DNA of 33,350 nt from an uncultured Clostridia bacterium (lineage in GTDB: Bacteria > Bacillota > Clostridia > Peptostreptococcales > Anaerovoracaceae). The DNA lies in the NCBI GenBank assembly GCA_938034165.1, contig CALHKP010000069.1:1-33350 (forward strand). Direction: 5' to 3'. The notes beneath the pieces are model-generated. The model made no database searches. It saw only the letters and a program-made list of their open reading frames with translations, and was not told the DNA's origin. A program made the translations under genes and the position numbers. Positions 32,346 to 33,350 of the stretch are shown piece by piece; position 1 is the first letter of the stretch, and each line of letters starts with the position of its first letter.

Positions 32346-33350
32346 CTAAATTATCACTTTTTCAACTCCCATGAAATCACAGAAGCCTTCTAATTCTTTC
32401 GCAAAATCACCTTCTCTGATAACCACGTGGTGATCTACTCCCTTTTCAATCATTGTATCAATAACATCCTGTACCTGACCGGCAAATCTCAGTTTTACAA
32501 GCAATCTGTTATCTGCTGCATCCCATTCTTCTTTTGTTACAGGAAGTGTCTCGCCTCTTCCGATAAGCATCTTGTATTTGCCGTTGTCTCCAACCATTCC
32601 GGCTACAGTAACTTTTTCCATAGCTCTTACAGGAGTTCCAACGTAAGTTCCGGTATCTCCACTGTGGTGGATTTCTACTTCTTCTACAGTATTGGCTGTA
32701 AAATGCCCAGAGCTTCCGCCATGTGAAATAAGGAGCGCATTATCATCTTTCAGGATGCTTCCTATCTCTCCAAGAAGAGTTGAACCTTCATCTGAGCACA
32801 GATTCAAGAGTTGCTTGACCATTACGTGAGAAATATCTCCTTCTGTTTCAACTACAACTCTTTCATCGGCTAACCACGATGCAGTCAAGTTGGTAATACC
32901 GTCAAAGCTTGGGTAACATTCAGCTGCTACAGCATCAAGCTTGTTTTCTTTCATAAGTTCTTTCATTGAAGCATATACTTTTGCAGCATACTTCATGTCT
33001 TCATCTGTGCACATCACCTTACCGGTTCTGTCCTTAAGCTGAGCAAGAACATCTTCTGCTTCTTTGTCAGACATTGCATCAACCTTCTTCAGAAGCTCAG
33101 TCATTTCCAAATGAACTATAGTTGTACCAAAGTAATCTGAGAAGTTCCATTCTTCAGCTGACATATCCTGAGGACCTGCAACTCTCCATGTCTGACGAGG
33201 TCCTAGCAATGCAATGTTCATTTCTTCTGCAAGCTTGCACATAAGAGCACTTTCAGCTGTCAGGCGGAGCTCATCAATAAGAGCTTTGTCTTCAGGTAAG
33301 CCATATACAAACTTACTCTTAACGCCTCTTGACTTGAGCACTGAACTCAT
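32346..33350 (-). CDS. L-fucose/L-arabinose isomerase-family protein, probably truncated by the window edge
   Basis: The 334 visible residues match the C-terminal part of the fucose/arabinose isomerase-like fold, which converts aldoses to ketoses using Mn2+ in characterised members. Seen here: GPRQTWRVAGPQDMS, AAECYPSFDGITNLTASWLADERVVVETEGDISH, HGGSSGHFTANTVEEVEIHHSGDTGTY and LIGRGETLP. Family proteins usually have 450-590 residues, so I expect another 100-250 residues beyond the right edge; the ATG at 33350 is probably an internal methionine. The substrate may be fucose, arabinose or another sugar, and no sugar kinase is in view to decide. Confidence 0.75.
   Translation of the reverse strand: MSSVLKSRGVKSKFVYGLPEDKALIDELRLTAESALMCKLAEEMNIALLGPRQTWRVAGPQDMSAEEWNFSDYFGTTIVHLEMTELLKKVDAMSDKEAEDVLAQLKDRTGKVMCTDEDMKYAAKVYASMKELMKENKLDAVAAECYPSFDGITNLTASWLADERVVVETEGDISHVMVKQLLNLCSDEGSTLLGEIGSILKDDNALLISHGGSSGHFTANTVEEVEIHHSGDTGTYVGTPVRAMEKVTVAGMVGDNGKYKMLIGRGETLPVTKEEWDAADNRLLVKLRFAGQVQDVIDTMIEKGVDHHVVIREGDFAKELEGFCDFMGVEKVII

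Overview
The window looks like chromosome of a strictly anaerobic, low-GC, amino-acid-fermenting Clostridia. Support: strong AGGAGG ribosome sites, frequent GTG/TTG starts, an oxygen-sensitive glycyl radical enzyme, a B12-dependent mutase-type enzyme, 2-amino-4-oxopentanoate thiolase (a Stickland-type enzyme), and sigma-54 control of amino-acid genes. An Anaerovoracaceae/Peptostreptococcales-like host is a guess; there is no rRNA or other marker. I saw no tRNA, CRISPR array, insertion sequence or phage gene.

Layout. (1) 1-7434: a catabolic island of unknown substrate. A minus-strand operon encodes an NhaC-type transporter, an IlvD/Edd dehydratase, an Asp/Glu-racemase-family protein split by an in-frame TGA, a flavin reductase and an aspartate-dehydrogenase-like protein. 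It lies between a GntR/FCD regulator and a divergent LysR regulator. (2) 7448-12339: a minus-strand operon for a GlmL/MutL-type protein, a glutamate-mutase-like cobalamin enzyme with a fused B12 domain, a DMT permease and a shikimate-dehydrogenase-like protein; its substrate is unknown. A PAS-AAA-Fis sigma-54 activator (12560-13972) is divergent to it. (3) 14051-19908: a minus-strand operon for a glycyl radical activase, a glycyl radical enzyme, OrtA, OrtB and a P5C-reductase-like protein. Divergent from it (20328 onward) are a proline-racemase-family epimerase and an MFS permease. I read this as 4-hydroxyproline degradation by C-N ring opening: epimerise, open the ring to 2-amino-4-oxopentanoate, then thiolyse to acetyl-CoA and alanine. 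(4) 22622-24986: a TPR protein, a nucleotidyltransferase-like DUF4037 protein and a DUF4125 protein, function unknown. (5) 25131-30953: a complete fructose PTS operon, fruR-fruK-fruA-ptsH-ptsI. (6) 31182 to the end: a threonine-dehydratase-like PLP enzyme and the C-terminal part of a fucose/arabinose-isomerase-family protein.

Regulation is the clearest new signal. The 419-bp gap between the two hydroxyproline transcription units has two back-to-back, near-consensus -24/-12 sigma-54 promoters. Between them lie palindromes of the form TGTnTCA-N4-TGATACA. The same palindrome occurs twice in the gap upstream of the sigma-54 activator and the mutase operon, and a related one lies at the left edge of the window. 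This ties the activator to the hydroxyproline genes and suggests that it also controls the orphan B12-mutase operon.
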